NCBI RefSeq assembly: GCF_000340215.1
Contig: NW_006921533.1
Span: 1,286,192 to 1,350,191 of the forward strand
Length of the DNA stretch: 64,000 nucleotides
DNA from: Pseudocercospora fijiensis CIRAD86
Lineage: Eukaryota > Ascomycota > Dothideomycetes > Mycosphaerellales > Mycosphaerellaceae
Direction of reading: 5' to 3'
The notes under the pieces are model-generated. The model worked only from the letters and a program-made list of their open reading frames with translations. It was not told the origin of the DNA and did no database searches. Below are positions 44,801 through 54,189 of the stretch, in pieces. Both the position numbers and the translations under genes were made by a program. Position 1 is the stretch's first letter, and the number at the start of each line of letters is the position of its first letter.

Positions 44801-47709
44801 AGGTCCAGGTAGAGGGTCATCAAGCGAGTGGTATCGCTGGCGCCGAGGACAAGGCCCATCGACGGTAATGAGGATATCACGTCTCGGCATGATAGAATAG
44901 CATCGACCGGAAGCTCCAAAATAAAGTCCGTGATATGAGTCGATGCCATGACCGCCGTCGGAGCAGTTGATTGGTTTTGGATAGTAATGGCAGCCGTTGA
45001 ATAGAGCATGCTGCTGCTTCTTAGCGTCGATAAGCTATATGCTGCATCGAGGTCGCTATAGGGTATTGCTTGGACAATACTGTTCTGACCTGGGCGACTG
45101 TCTTGTGAGTCAAATGTCTCATCAAGATCCATGAAGTCATCATCACCGTTGACGATGTCCGCACTCTGTCGCCGGGTCATCGCTTCCTTGATGGTCGCAC
45201 ACGCCAGCATTTGGCACCCGGACCGTTCTGCGCGGTTTGATTGCTGCTCTGCGCCTCTCAGATATGGAAAGGTAGATGTAAAGACCGACAAGAAGATGTC
45301 AGCCTTATCTTGATCTGTACTTGGTGTAGCAACAAAATCTTGTACGTGTCCCAGCAGCTTCTTAGTGCTTTGATGCAATTGCTCATGTTTTCGCGAGTCT
45401 CTGAAAGTAACGCAGGTAGAAGCGCACATGAAAGACACACAGGCTTTGCATAGTGTATTGAAAGCATCCATGGTGACTTGCCGCGAGCGTACGAGACCGG
45501 TAAACGTGTCAATCGTCCGCGAGAGTTCGGAAGACAGATGACTCATGAGCAGCGTTTCCACAGATGGACGTGTCGACTGCTTGGGTGTGATACTTGCATC
45601 AATGCCTGAAGACAACAGCTTGTCGTCTAAGACGGAGCCTTCGTCGCTGGCGAGAAGTAAGTATGTGATAAGTTCTTCGTCGCCTTGGCAAAGCAACCAA
45701 CCACGGGCCCCAATATCCCAGACTGGCATTCCAGTTGCTGGCAAGGGGTGTGCAGTACTGCCCAAACAAGACGTTATCAGCGAGAGGACATCAGAAGAAT
45801 CATAGGAGTTGCAAGCCCCGGTGTAATGTTTGTCTTCCAGACGGCTAGGTGTGAAGCAGCGTGACAGCCATCCAGCAGCCGCATCCGCTGCGCGAGTGCC
45901 GGCAGCTGGACTAAGCTCTTGTGAGGCTTCGAGGACGACACTTAACAAGCAGATCGCGCCGTCCGACATCTGACTGGGACCATTCAGATCCATGCTTTCG
46001 GTAATTTGCAGCAACTCTGTCACATGTTGCGATGAGACTCGCCGGAGCCTGAACAGCACGAACAACGAGAAGGATGCCGCTCGCGAAGATGAAGGGTTGC
46101 TGATCGAGCGAAGGGCGAGCTGCCAGATTGAAGAGAAGCGTGCAGAAAGTTGCCGGTCGGAAGCATTAATTTGCGAGGCGCAGGACGCACAGGTGATGTA
46201 TGCCCAGGAGGAAATCACTCCATTCTCATCGCTGCAACTCACTGCAGCGCTATCGAGCAGTCTTCTTAACTGGGTGAAGCTGAAGCGCATTCGTGGCGCT
46301 AGAAATGCGACCGTTTGTAGCGCACACGTTCGCTCCTGCTGTGTTCCGAAAGTGATCGCTGAGACCAGCTTGGTGAAATCGTCCTCGGTGCGTTGACGCT
46401 TTCGAGGACGTTGGCTAATGTCCGCCTCTTCTTCACGCTCTGAAGCTTGCTCGAGCTCGTCAGATGTGGCAGATCGCGGAAGAATGGCACGGTGCAGGAA
46501 TGCCATGATGTGCACTACTAGCCAATTCGACTCTGTCTGAAGTCCCAGACACCTTAAAGTGAGGAGTGGCGTTGCAACTTTGCCATGTGGAACATTTCTT
46601 GGGTTGATTTCCAGCCGGAGATCATCGAGGCGCAATTGTTCGCGTTCCTTTCGCTTGTTGTAGTCTGCCTGGAGGCCATGTAAAAGGCCGGTGAGCTCGG
46701 GTCGAAGAGTCAGGCTAGCGGACTGCTGCATGGAAAGCAGAATGTAAGGTTCCAGCAGCAAAAGCGTGACTAGCATCTGGCAGGTGGCATCCTTGGTGAC
46801 ATTGGATCTCCACAAATGTCTGATCATCTTGACGATGTGGCTAACGAATTTCCTGGTGCAATTGATGTCCTCTGTCCGCGACCAGCAAATAATGTTGTTA
46901 ATGGCGGCAAATGCATGCGCCCATGATTTGTGAGAGACAGTTGACTTTTGTAATGCCTCAATGATAGTCCAGAGTAGAGGCTCGGCTTTTCTCTTGAGTG
47001 GGACTGTGGGCACAGCTGTCAGGTAACGAATGCATGCCACCATTTCTTCCGCAATCGGGCGGAGAGAAGGACGACCTCCCTGTGAGCCTGCTGACTCTTT
47101 GACGACCGAGCGCGAAGAACGGACGCTGAAACCGTTCGTAGTCCCGGCTGTCGACAGGAGATCGCCATCGGAAGGCTGGTCTTGCTCAATCTTACTTATG
47201 CAGTCCATGCAAAACAATGCTAAGGCATCCCATCTGCAATCCTCGCCGCTGCCGTCTTCCTGCAGTGAGACCACATGTGGTTGGTACTCGAATACAGCCC
47301 TCATGGATTTGACATAATCGAGAGCCACAGGCATGCAGAACTCAGTTTTTCGAATGAAAATCGTGTCCTGGATATGGTTCAACAGCGCGCTGATAGTCTT
47401 GGGCTTCAAGACCTGGACAGATGCTTCGATAGTGTGCCGCAGAGCATTGGAGATGTCGGCCAGCTTATTCGAGGCTGAGGTGCGAGCAGTCGCGGTCTTG
47501 CCGTTCAGAGCATTTCGCTTCTCCTTGTCAGCACAGTTGTACAAGGTCTCGAGGATGGTGTTATATTCGCCGTCTCTCAGCTCGCCGATCCTGGCGCTGT
47601 TGCGGTTGTAGTCGAGAATATGCTTCAAGTCCCGGATGCCATCGCTGCGCGCCTTGACCGCGCCGGACTGAATGCCTTCCAAGGCATCTCTCAAGGACAC
47701 ACTGGCCAT
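38884..47709 (-). CDS. TEL1: Tel1/ATM checkpoint kinase
   Basis: 2941-aa single-exon frame from ATG 47709. Near the start is the TAN motif that marks ATM/Tel1 (KARSDGIRDLKHIL, about residues 19-32). A long alpha-helical solenoid and the FAT region follow. The PI3K-like kinase domain begins near residue 2580 (GGDVSIMGGLSAPK), with DLRQDAIMEQVF, the catalytic loop GDRHCSNILLD near 2766 and the activation segment HIDLGVAFEAG. The C-terminal FATC ends in LALLFQGWAAFF. The kinase is recruited by Mre11-Rad50-Xrs2/Nbs1 to double-strand breaks and telomeres and phosphorylates SQ/TQ sites in the nucleus. All catalytic residues are visible and the length fits the fungal family. It is divergent from NUP192 with 427 bp between starts. 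Confidence 0.97.
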   Translation of the reverse strand: MASVSLRDALEGIQSGAVKARSDGIRDLKHILDYNRNSARIGELRDGEYNTILETLYNCADKEKRNALNGKTATARTSASNKLADISNALRHTIEASVQVLKPKTISALLNHIQDTIFIRKTEFCMPVALDYVKSMRAVFEYQPHVVSLQEDGSGEDCRWDALALFCMDCISKIEQDQPSDGDLLSTAGTTNGFSVRSSRSVVKESAGSQGGRPSLRPIAEEMVACIRYLTAVPTVPLKRKAEPLLWTIIEALQKSTVSHKSWAHAFAAINNIICWSRTEDINCTRKFVSHIVKMIRHLWRSNVTKDATCQMLVTLLLLEPYILLSMQQSASLTLRPELTGLLHGLQADYNKRKEREQLRLDDLRLEINPRNVPHGKVATPLLTLRCLGLQTESNWLVVHIMAFLHRAILPRSATSDELEQASEREEEADISQRPRKRQRTEDDFTKLVSAITFGTQQERTCALQTVAFLAPRMRFSFTQLRRLLDSAAVSCSDENGVISSWAYITCASCASQINASDRQLSARFSSIWQLALRSISNPSSSRAASFSLFVLFRLRRVSSQHVTELLQITESMDLNGPSQMSDGAICLLSVVLEASQELSPAAGTRAADAAAGWLSRCFTPSRLEDKHYTGACNSYDSSDVLSLITSCLGSTAHPLPATGMPVWDIGARGWLLCQGDEELITYLLLASDEGSVLDDKLLSSGIDASITPKQSTRPSVETLLMSHLSSELSRTIDTFTGLVRSRQVTMDAFNTLCKACVSFMCASTCVTFRDSRKHEQLHQSTKKLLGHVQDFVATPSTDQDKADIFLSVFTSTFPYLRGAEQQSNRAERSGCQMLACATIKEAMTRRQSADIVNGDDDFMDLDETFDSQDSRPGQNSIVQAIPYSDLDAAYSLSTLRSSSMLYSTAAITIQNQSTAPTAVMASTHITDFILELPVDAILSCRDVISSLPSMGLVLGASDTTRLMTLYLDLLAKSTYKASEVAMGSLLDVMLSLLGVWTDPHNRDAHNLGLDAYEWLITVAVPKELVSHNVVKRLMNILIQLFKIDAKYGLNTEANTPRLVLFELLKTAPVTAQFELTDRIPEIFGLYVLSQHETIFDELLHDLMHNQDWFEGTVIRLRFFAKLGSSWPSLLRRCVWLLFDSAGNIKDASAHAKICISQLASALPLRQPRVLFTLFAPQLLWSWTGGQLGLEDLPFEAFEYDSVHDLLRANESEALAQITLQGNEKAMDVVTRAVRMMARDAVKRSYAKCLAYCMAYDVSNPREPGAKSNPSEERLREAIGGRVEHQKLLIRHFPAIVGHFYLLMKTDDVGDTWLAKRDGYAEMAKALKDMKVYSHSERSLPETQDPCVSDRYLPDELERLYKRTQLQVTDLWSPSSFSLTARMLVNEIDESLGSLHTCLIIRRLRIFIAMSGELATDGFGLEMLIHSLRPFVSDSECADDALGVLQYLFNSSRSYLRGCLPFATGAIILLILTMRKHTQLAADRTTQESQRTATIEKMISFQKWLVDCLAALTREEPDTTYKPLLASLRGIQLPGNGRLGSSESKLLLFLLDQWRSGEPLCSRQDILEALALLAEGFIWPDSLSEDCLGLDKDTVHYVQPLWEVLNTSALSDKFVAWAGEAIGRAYACTGIRPEESKGQEFTMLKELPKGMVSPTTTSNSTIIKHICQTLYSRKRSEAGLAEFTLRKIQESFASAGDSDEAVEFSQLLPDAVCAAICDGTFGWNPTPSQLEPDAANAESLRQALEAPTNDSIDQWASRLAKLISAWSANNAIVYSLAPLVQNINGLAVQLLPSMIHICLHNELNSVPSLRQILSEVIGVCMPDESKAQLPKQKFFLEILLYLRSQELPGEATKADRLNWLDVDFVVAAGAASRCRMPACALLLAESAAPVAVPQPNRRSTSRASTSQLQPAPIPEELQMAIYQQIDEPDSFYGVSQPATIDSVLQRLDHEQDGFRSLMFRSAQMDSHMRHLHRVPERDAVGMVQSLSALNFNSLAFAMVTQGLGDLTSCAAPMLNAAQTLQQWDISVPDSRSEALLTFSIHQELSRASDLDPVRKKLRKAVLQHITNRRQDGDGASPTHVWCSALASLTEIGEVISSSNEAEMVSRWRVMQNRQDWMQMARFQEVKPFLANRQTLFGVIRQNAALQKGLHLDERRCRAFEVEALLASSGLAREHSQLQDALTATATLSDMIEHCSAVNLRIAGAVKLETATVLSEAGEMTISVKMLKDTLGMSDLDSQELQVGRAGLLAQLGHQMAEARLEKPEDILDRYLTPAVNELHEHPDQKQAGKVYHELASFCDKELQNPGNVENLNRITKLRQAKEEEIEAYNQAIQVAKRSGGDRTNQLNRSLVQAKTWLAIDRSEEQRLQATKQQLVSLSLQNYLRALANSDAYDLSVLRFFAMWLENTGDMEADKMVARYLPRVSSWKFVRLMNQLMTKLEDGVSSFQQALGALMLRIFKEHPYHSINHLFAACQKPKGTNIDSAAQARYSIAMQIQKDLQSSQNGKLGEVVKNIFRANLRYKNLADRAPDQSQQGTKVPISEVPEAGGIVNSGTIKHLPPITLAIPLRPSGDYDDVPKVAKFGGDVSIMGGLSAPKMLKLWDTAGKEHKQLFKSGKDDLRQDAIMEQVFEEVSNMLRNHKATRQRDLKVRTYKVITLAKTSGVIEFVPNSIPLNDFLRPAHKKYYPADWNDNQARTLISNAWDGGAGSQADRIKAFQKVCSKMHPVMRHFFFERFTDPDEWFQKRTAYTRTTASVSILGHIIGLGDRHCSNILLDEKTGEVVHIDLGVAFEAGRVLTIPELIPFRLTRDIVDGMGVTKTEGVFRRCCEFTLDAVREDKESIMTLLNVLRYDPLVEWSVSPLRAKRMQEESNRINNGMIGGDAENSSKKRAHSAGEADRALAIVEKKLAKTMSTTATVNELIQQASDEKNLALLFQGWAAFF

Positions 47710-48136
47710 GGCGGGCGTCTATCGCGGCGGGAAGCGCCACACAAGAGCAGCGATATCGATATCGAGGCGCGTGGCATTAGAGTTGAGTTGCGAATTGGCG
47801 TTTTGTGCTGGAACGATGTGCGGCCGGTTGAAACCAGTGAATGGCGTGTGTGGTGGAAATGCGAAGAATGCAAGGCTTCATCACTCATCGCGACGTTGAC
47901 ATGGTGTGTGTTGCACGAAACTTGGGGATGGAGGACGGGCATCGCGTGAGTAGAAGTGAAGCCGCGGTTACATAAGCAACAATCCCTGTCACTGATGGAG
48001 CTGCACGCGTGACGATCGCGTAGCTTTTTCAAACAAAGACATATCCTCGCCGCGCCGCGCATGGAACGACCTCGCCGTCGCCAACACCATCGACCTCCCC
48101 CTCTCCCGCTCCGCCGCCGCCGCCTGATTCTCCGAC
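47710..48136. promoter_or_regulatory. shared divergent promoter TEL1 / NUP192
   Basis: 427 bp between the two start codons. It is the only space for both promoters. Confidence 0.6.
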
Positions 48137-51100
48137 ATGGATGATCCGTTGCGACGACTCCAGATTCTGCAGCGGGATCTGATTCAGTTCAGCGAAACTC
48201 GACTGGCCAATCTCCAGCGTCTACAGGAACAGCTGGATGCCTCTAATGAAGACCTGAAGAAACTGCTCGAGCGCAAGAAAAAGAACGACGAAAGCCGCAA
48301 GATCGTCCAGCCCACGACGACTCCGCCACCCGACACCCTGACCATTGACCATGTCGAATACCGCGTGCGAGATGAGTTTCGAGAGGCAGCCATCAATGTC
48401 GCAGACGAGCTGGACCTGGACGAGGTCGAGGCGGCCAAACTGTGCATCCACTCCCAGGTAGATGGAAGCGGGAACGACCCTTCTCTGGTCTTTCGCGCCA
48501 TGATTCGCTTTCACGAACAGCGCCAAGCGCTGCTGGACTGCTTGCGACTCTTGCTGCAACTGGGCCTGGAGGACGAGAGTGAAGATGATGAGATGACGGA
48601 GGCGTTCAAAGAAGCTTCAAGTGCGATAGTCACTGGTCAAGGTCGGGCTGCATATTGGCGCAAATGCGTGGACGGCCTGACGGATATCGAGAACTTTCTC
48701 AAAAAGATGGCTGAATATAAGGACAAGCTGGTCATGACCGGCCAAGGCACTGGAGGCGACACAGGCGAGGCGCTTCGGGTTCAGCGCTTCTTACTCACCC
48801 GACAGCATGAATCGCTGTCTGCTGTGCTTGCCCACCTCATTCGCTCAGGATTTGTCTACGTAGAGGACTACCGCGCATTTCTCAGCAAAGCTGCAGCTCT
48901 GGAGGCCGATATCGACATCACAATCCACTATCTGCCGGTTCTGATCAGCGGCGCATCTCACTTTGCATCGGATCAAGGCAATGTCACTGTGGGTGCTGCA
49001 CGCGAGCTTCACATGCTTTTTGCTGCTGGCAATACCCGATTGCAGTGGAAGCAGAGCAACTTGAGGGCTGCCGCCACGGTGTCATGGCTCGCCGAATACA
49101 ACGCAAGGTTCGCAACCGGGACGAATGAGCCTAATCAAAGTGAGGCCGACCGGCGAGCTGGCGAAGAGGCTCGTATGGACCTCTTCTTCGAGGCGCTGAG
49201 GGATAAAGCATTCCACTTCATGCTTGCTGCTGCCGCTTTTCTCAAACCTGTGACCTGGCATGATCCTTCACGAACTGGAATCGTTGACTTCCTCGTCGAC
49301 AACGCCGTCAGTGTGGTCGCAATGCCCCGTGCCTCTGACGATTTCTCGGCTGTCACAATGCACGAATTGCAAGTCTTCACCGACGCTTTTGTCACCAATA
49401 TGCCAGATGCTCTGAGAAAGCTCAAGTTTGAGGAAGATGAGAAGAGGCGGAACTTCTTGCCGCAAGGCAACGAGAATGCCGACTCTAGCTTGGACCTGGA
49501 ACGTTTCATTGTCATTATGGCCTGTGCCTATCAAGATGACCCTGCAGCTGCGCATGACTTCTGGGCGGATAAGGAGAGCAACCTGTATGGCTTTCTTCGA
49601 TGGGTCTCGCAGCGTCTGCCTACACCCCGGGTTGCCGCATTCTGCCAGCTACTTAGATCAATAGCATGCGATGACAAGTCGGCAAACAATGCTCATCGCT
49701 TCTTACTCGATGAGACTGCTATGGGTGCTGGAAGACTCCGCAAATCATACGCTGTCAGCGGAACCAGATCTTCTCCGAGCTGCAGATTTACGCTTCTAAT
49801 CTGAAAGACCGGCCCGCTGCACCACAGATCACTGGCCAAGAGCGCATCGCTAACGAAACTCAGCTCGAAGAGCCGGAGACAAATATCATGCTGGACTCAT
49901 ATTTAGGTCTTGCCGCGCACATATGTCGGACAAGTCCTGAAGCCAGGAAATGGCTTCTCGTGGAGCAATCCGTCCACCTTGGCGAGGTCATGTTCCAGCT
50001 CGCTCGGAGTGATTCATTGCCACGTATTCGCGCATGCTGTCTGGATTTACTCACGGCGATGCTCACAGACAAGAGCCTGGAAGTTCGCAATGGCATGTGG
50101 GTTCTCTTGGACAGCTGGATATCGAGCAGCGGTCTCGATGGTTCAACTCTGTCCCGAGCGCAACCCAGAACGCCATATCCTGCAAAGCAATACTTGATGA
50201 TGTTTGCAACGAATGGAGAAGCTGTCGCATCTTTTCTCAGCTTGCTCAATGCCCTCGTGTCTCCCATAGAGAATGCCGCCGAGGTTACTATGGAAAATCT
50301 ACCGTTCCCCGAGAACCTGGGTGCGCCTCATCGCCATGCTGGTATCGACACATATGTTGACTTCGTCATGGATTCAATCTTCGCGAAAAAGGTACCTCGC
50401 ATGGAGATGGAAGGCGAGGCAAGCATGGTGGAGATCGTACGATACGAATGTCTCAACTTCATACATCAGTGTCTGCTTACATTCAACGAAGACTTGGTAC
50501 TACTGGCAAACACATCCAACGTAGCTGTGGAAGCCACAATGGAGACGAAATCTTTCGCCTCCTATGCTCGCCTGCATCCGTTCGCGCGTGCGATGGAATG
50601 GATCTTCGACAAAGGCGTCGTTAACTCGTTATTTGCGACCATACAAATCAGTATTGATACTCTGGACAATGCTGAACCATCAGCGCCTGTCGTGCAAGCA
50701 GTTCTGAGAGGACTACAAATCCTGAGCTTGGCCTGGAAACTTCAGCCTACCTACCTGGATATTGTGCGACCAATTATCGTCAGCCAGACTTCGAAGCAGC
50801 AACCAGTGGGGAGCTCGACTTTGACTTCGGTCGACGAGGTCCTCCTAACGCACCTTCATTGCGTCGTCCATGTTGCACAATTCACTGTCTGCAAGCATGT
50901 TGAGATCAGCCTTGAGAGCATTGCACTTCTGCAGCGGATTGGGTGTTCGAGGAAGCTCGCTGACATCCCCGAAGACGGAGCTCGTGGCCGGAGTAACCGC
51001 CTCATTGGGCTCTTCGCGCCTGTCAGCACATCTCTTACACTGGAATTGCAACAAGACTTCAACTTGGAGGAATGGGATCTGGAGAGTGGCGAAGCACCCT

Positions 51101-53117
51101 TGAAGCTTGTCCGCGCGAGGGCAATCTTGGAACTAATCCATGCGAGTCTCGATGCCTCAGATGGCAGACCGAGCCTCGGACACAGCTTGTTGGGCTTTGC
51201 ATGCTACGAGCACACAGTAGACGTGCTCCCACAGACTGCATTTGCTACCTCTCAATCGCTGTTTCACGCCATCGCTGCACGAGCTGCCGATCTGCAAGTG
51301 GTTATTGGAGACACTGGATACAGGTCCTGGTTGTTGAGCGTAAAAAGAGGATGCCTCGAGGTGGTGAACAAGCTAGCAGTCTCGCCGCTAACATCGCAAA
51401 TCGTGCAGCCGCAGCTTCGTGCGATGGACTTCCTTCCAGCCTTGTCGAGGTCACAACTTCCCGTCTCAGTGAGCCCGTTTTGGGACTTCAAATCTACCGT
51501 GGATCCTGACCTCCTCTTGGACAGTGCGGCTCATGCTATTCGCGACTTCATGCGGGTCCGAGAAGCTTTCTTCGAGTTCGCTGCTGCCGATCTACGCATG
51601 GCATCGAAACAAAGCTCATTCTCGGTGCAAGAGAAGATTGTCAGCGCATTACTTGGCACGATCAAGCTCCCGGCTGGGGAGAATTTACCCACTGCTTCCA
51701 TCTTTGATCTCCTCGACTTCTTTGACCTTGAGACAGCCAATGCGCTGGAGCCAAACTACGCACAATGTTTGTTCTTCAGGGACGTCGACCTATCAAGCTG
51801 CATGAAAGATTATTCGACAAGTATGGACCTCTTTGACATTGGCTTGGCAACGGAGCTGTTGACACTACGCAAACGAGAACTGAAGGAAAGTGGTGTAGTC
51901 AAGGAGGCCTCTGAGGTGGAGCGAGCCAACGACGAAGTCAAGGCTATTTTGGCCTCTCTCATCAGTCAGAACAGCTGGCTTGCGATACACGATGCTCGGA
52001 CCGACGCTCTCGAAGCCTGGACGGAACTCATGTCCCTTATCGTCACGAAAGGTGGACTGAACACTAACGACGTGATCGCCCTCTCACTGCAAGGACTTCT
52101 AGTAGTCCTCCCAAAGTTCGAGAAGAGCTTGAGCGACAACCCTGAGGCCACCGGCTTGCTTGCAAAACTCACACTTACCTTAACCGAGGCCATCAGTCCT
52201 GCTTCGCATGATGCATCTCAGCAGACCGCCAATGTGGCCATCGAACGCCTTTTGGCCATATTCCGGGTGTCTTTGAAGGTCCTCGCCGATGGCGATGCTG
52301 ATTTGGCGCTCCGCGACATATGCTACCGGACAAGCTGTTCAGTACTTGCATCTTTGCCTGTCACAGCGGGGGCTCCCCCATCCGCCTCTGCTAAGCAGTT
52401 GCTTTCACTGGTACAAAGTGCTGGCGAGCGGCTGCTGGCCGTTGTGACCGAAGATGCCTTTTCCGGTCGTGGAGTCACCAGAGTGTCGGCGCTCTTGTTC
52501 CTTGACGGCCTTATTTCATTGTACCAAGGTCTGAAGGTCACCTCTTCGCTACTAAAAATACTAATGAAGCTGAACTTCGTGCCCGTACTGGTCGACAGCA
52601 GCATTGGTGGCGTTGCCGAAGCCTTCAAGATCGAAGGGGAGACGGTCATCACGCTAGCTTTCTATCATACAGCTCTTGCGTTACTCCTCCGTCTTTGTCA
52701 GACGTCTGATGGCACAGCACTTGTGCTCAACTCGGGTCTCTTTGCTACGATCGAGGAGAGTAGACTGTTCAGTACCGATCCAGACATCGGATTGGATATC
52801 GACAACGCGATAGCTCTGCGAGAGTTTCATCGCATTCTGGCAGCTCTCTTGCGTATCATCTCTGCAGCTGTTTTGAGCAAAGGACCTCAGCCCGGACGCA
52901 TATTTCTGCAGCAACATCGATATACTGTTCAGGCAATTTTCAAACAAGCGGCAAGAGGCCAAGCAACCGTTGTAGCCGATGAGCTGAGCAGATTACTTTT
53001 GGCTACTGACTTTCTGGAGGTAAGCTGACTTTTCATCGATCTTCGCTGCAACCACTGACTTTTGTATAGGACGATGAAGCGTCTATAGGAGGCGCATCGA
53101 GAAATGGCTTCTCGTGA
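48137..53117 (+). CDS. NUP192: nucleoporin Nup192 (NUP205 family), with an apparent one-base frameshift
   Basis: Starts at ATG 48137 (MDDPLRRLQILQRDLIQFSE). It runs through a large alpha-helical solenoid typical of Nup192: HVEYRVRDEFREAAINVADELDLDE, LTRQHESLSAVLAHLIRSGF, ETNIMLDSYLGLAAHICRTSPEA. A 50-bp intron (53020-53069, GTAAGC..TAG) precedes the last exon, 53070-53117. At 49759/49760 the frame breaks: AGC GGAACCAG reads as expected (S-W-N-Q-I-F-S-E-L) only if one base is missing. Without it the first frame ends at 49804. With it the protein would be about 1643 aa, the usual family size. Nup192 is a scaffold of the nuclear pore inner ring and is essential in yeast. A sequencing or assembly error is therefore the likeliest explanation. 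Confidence 0.92.
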
Positions 53118-53553
53118 GACAACTAAGTAGAAACAAATCGAAATCAATCAAGCCTCCTATCACCATATCAAGTCGTGCTCAACAGTGAAATGTTCAAGAA
53201 CTCTGCCAGCGCCGCAGGGCTGGGTCAGGACGATTACCTTGCGCGTCAACAGGTCGCAGGTATTCGATGTTGATCAGCCCATGACTCCGGGTCGCAACGG
53301 AAGCTTCAATTCTCACGTTGAGGGCGACGAGCTGCGGCTTGGTCGTAGGAGCAGTAGGCTGAGTTGCGCCCTCTTCAAGCCTCAAGTGCAAAAGCATCCG
53401 GCGCTCTCTTGGCAACGCAGTCTGGAAGAGCCGCAAGTACGCCTCTAGCAACTTCCTTCGAACAACGTGTATAAGGCTACCAAATTGCTGTCACGATGGA
53501 CGCCGCAGACTTCTGCCTCTCTGCCCTCCTTCTCCACTATCTCCTCTAACAAA
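53118..53553. other. intergenic, nothing recognised
   Basis: 436 bp between NUP192 and the next small gene. Short open frames on both strands (53185-53451) lack support. Confidence 0.45.
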
Positions 53554-53745
53554 ATGCAGATCACTAAGCTTTCGAGATTCCTGTCGCTCATCCTATGCGT
53601 TGTTGCTGCCAGAGCGCAGTGTCCAGGAATGGCTTGCAAAAGATCTGCTCCTCCGTACTGTAGCTCGTATTTAGCTATACCCAGAAGAGTGGTGTGTCCT
53701 TTAACCTGTAGTGGAGGTGTGAGTATGGGCTCGTGGAGGGGATAA
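53554..53745 (+). CDS. small secreted cysteine-containing protein (3' exon uncertain)
   Basis: From ATG 53554 the frame encodes 63 aa to TAA 53745. A clear signal peptide (MQITKLSRFLSLILCVVAARA, cut before Gln) leads to a short mature part with cysteines in QCPGMACK, PPYCSSY and VVCPLTCSGG. A donor-like GTGAGT/GTGTGAGT at about 53713-53720 could start an intron. Downstream, a frame ending PCYKKLNC before a TAG near 53972 would add two cysteines. I give the intronless version because the acceptor is not decisive. No family was recognised. An extracellular role is likely. Confidence 0.55.
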   Translation: MQITKLSRFLSLILCVVAARAQCPGMACKRSAPPYCSSYLAIPRRVVCPLTCSGGVSMGSWRG

Positions 53746-54189
53746 TGTTTGGTATGTTGGGAGTGGGAAGAATCAGGAATTGGATCAAGATGGGAATGTG
53801 GTTTGTGGGGAGTTTGATCCGATTGTTTTGGAATTGTTTTCTTCATGAAATTAATTATTTTCTCGATTGTAAGATGGAGCTCCAAGTCTCGTACATCTGT
53901 CGACTCCATGCCTGCAACAGCCCCATCAAATATGCAAGAAAAGCGCCCGTGTTACAAAAAGCTCAATTGTCGATAGTGCGTCAAGACAGAATGCATCATC
54001 TTCCACGCGCCATTGGTCAGTCCTGAGAAAAGAAAAAAAAACAAAATCTCCAACAGCCTCTAAAAGCCGCTTCATGCCAGTCTCCTAGACCTTCGGCAGA
54101 ACAGTAGGGTACACAATTGCGGCACATAAGGCTCCATCCCTACACCTTCGATTGCTAGACACGCCCTGGGTTTGATGCTCGAGGCAAGG
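53746..54189. other. intergenic, possible 3' exon of the small secreted gene
   Basis: It holds a plausible intron and terminal exon of the preceding gene (to about 53972), an A-rich tract near 54030-54045, and the 3' side of the minus-strand F-box-like gene. Confidence 0.4.

Noticed and set aside
26408..47709. Dpb11 and TEL1 as a DNA-damage gene cluster
   Set aside because: Both serve the checkpoint, but unrelated genes lie between them and such linkage is not known to be functional. Likely coincidence.
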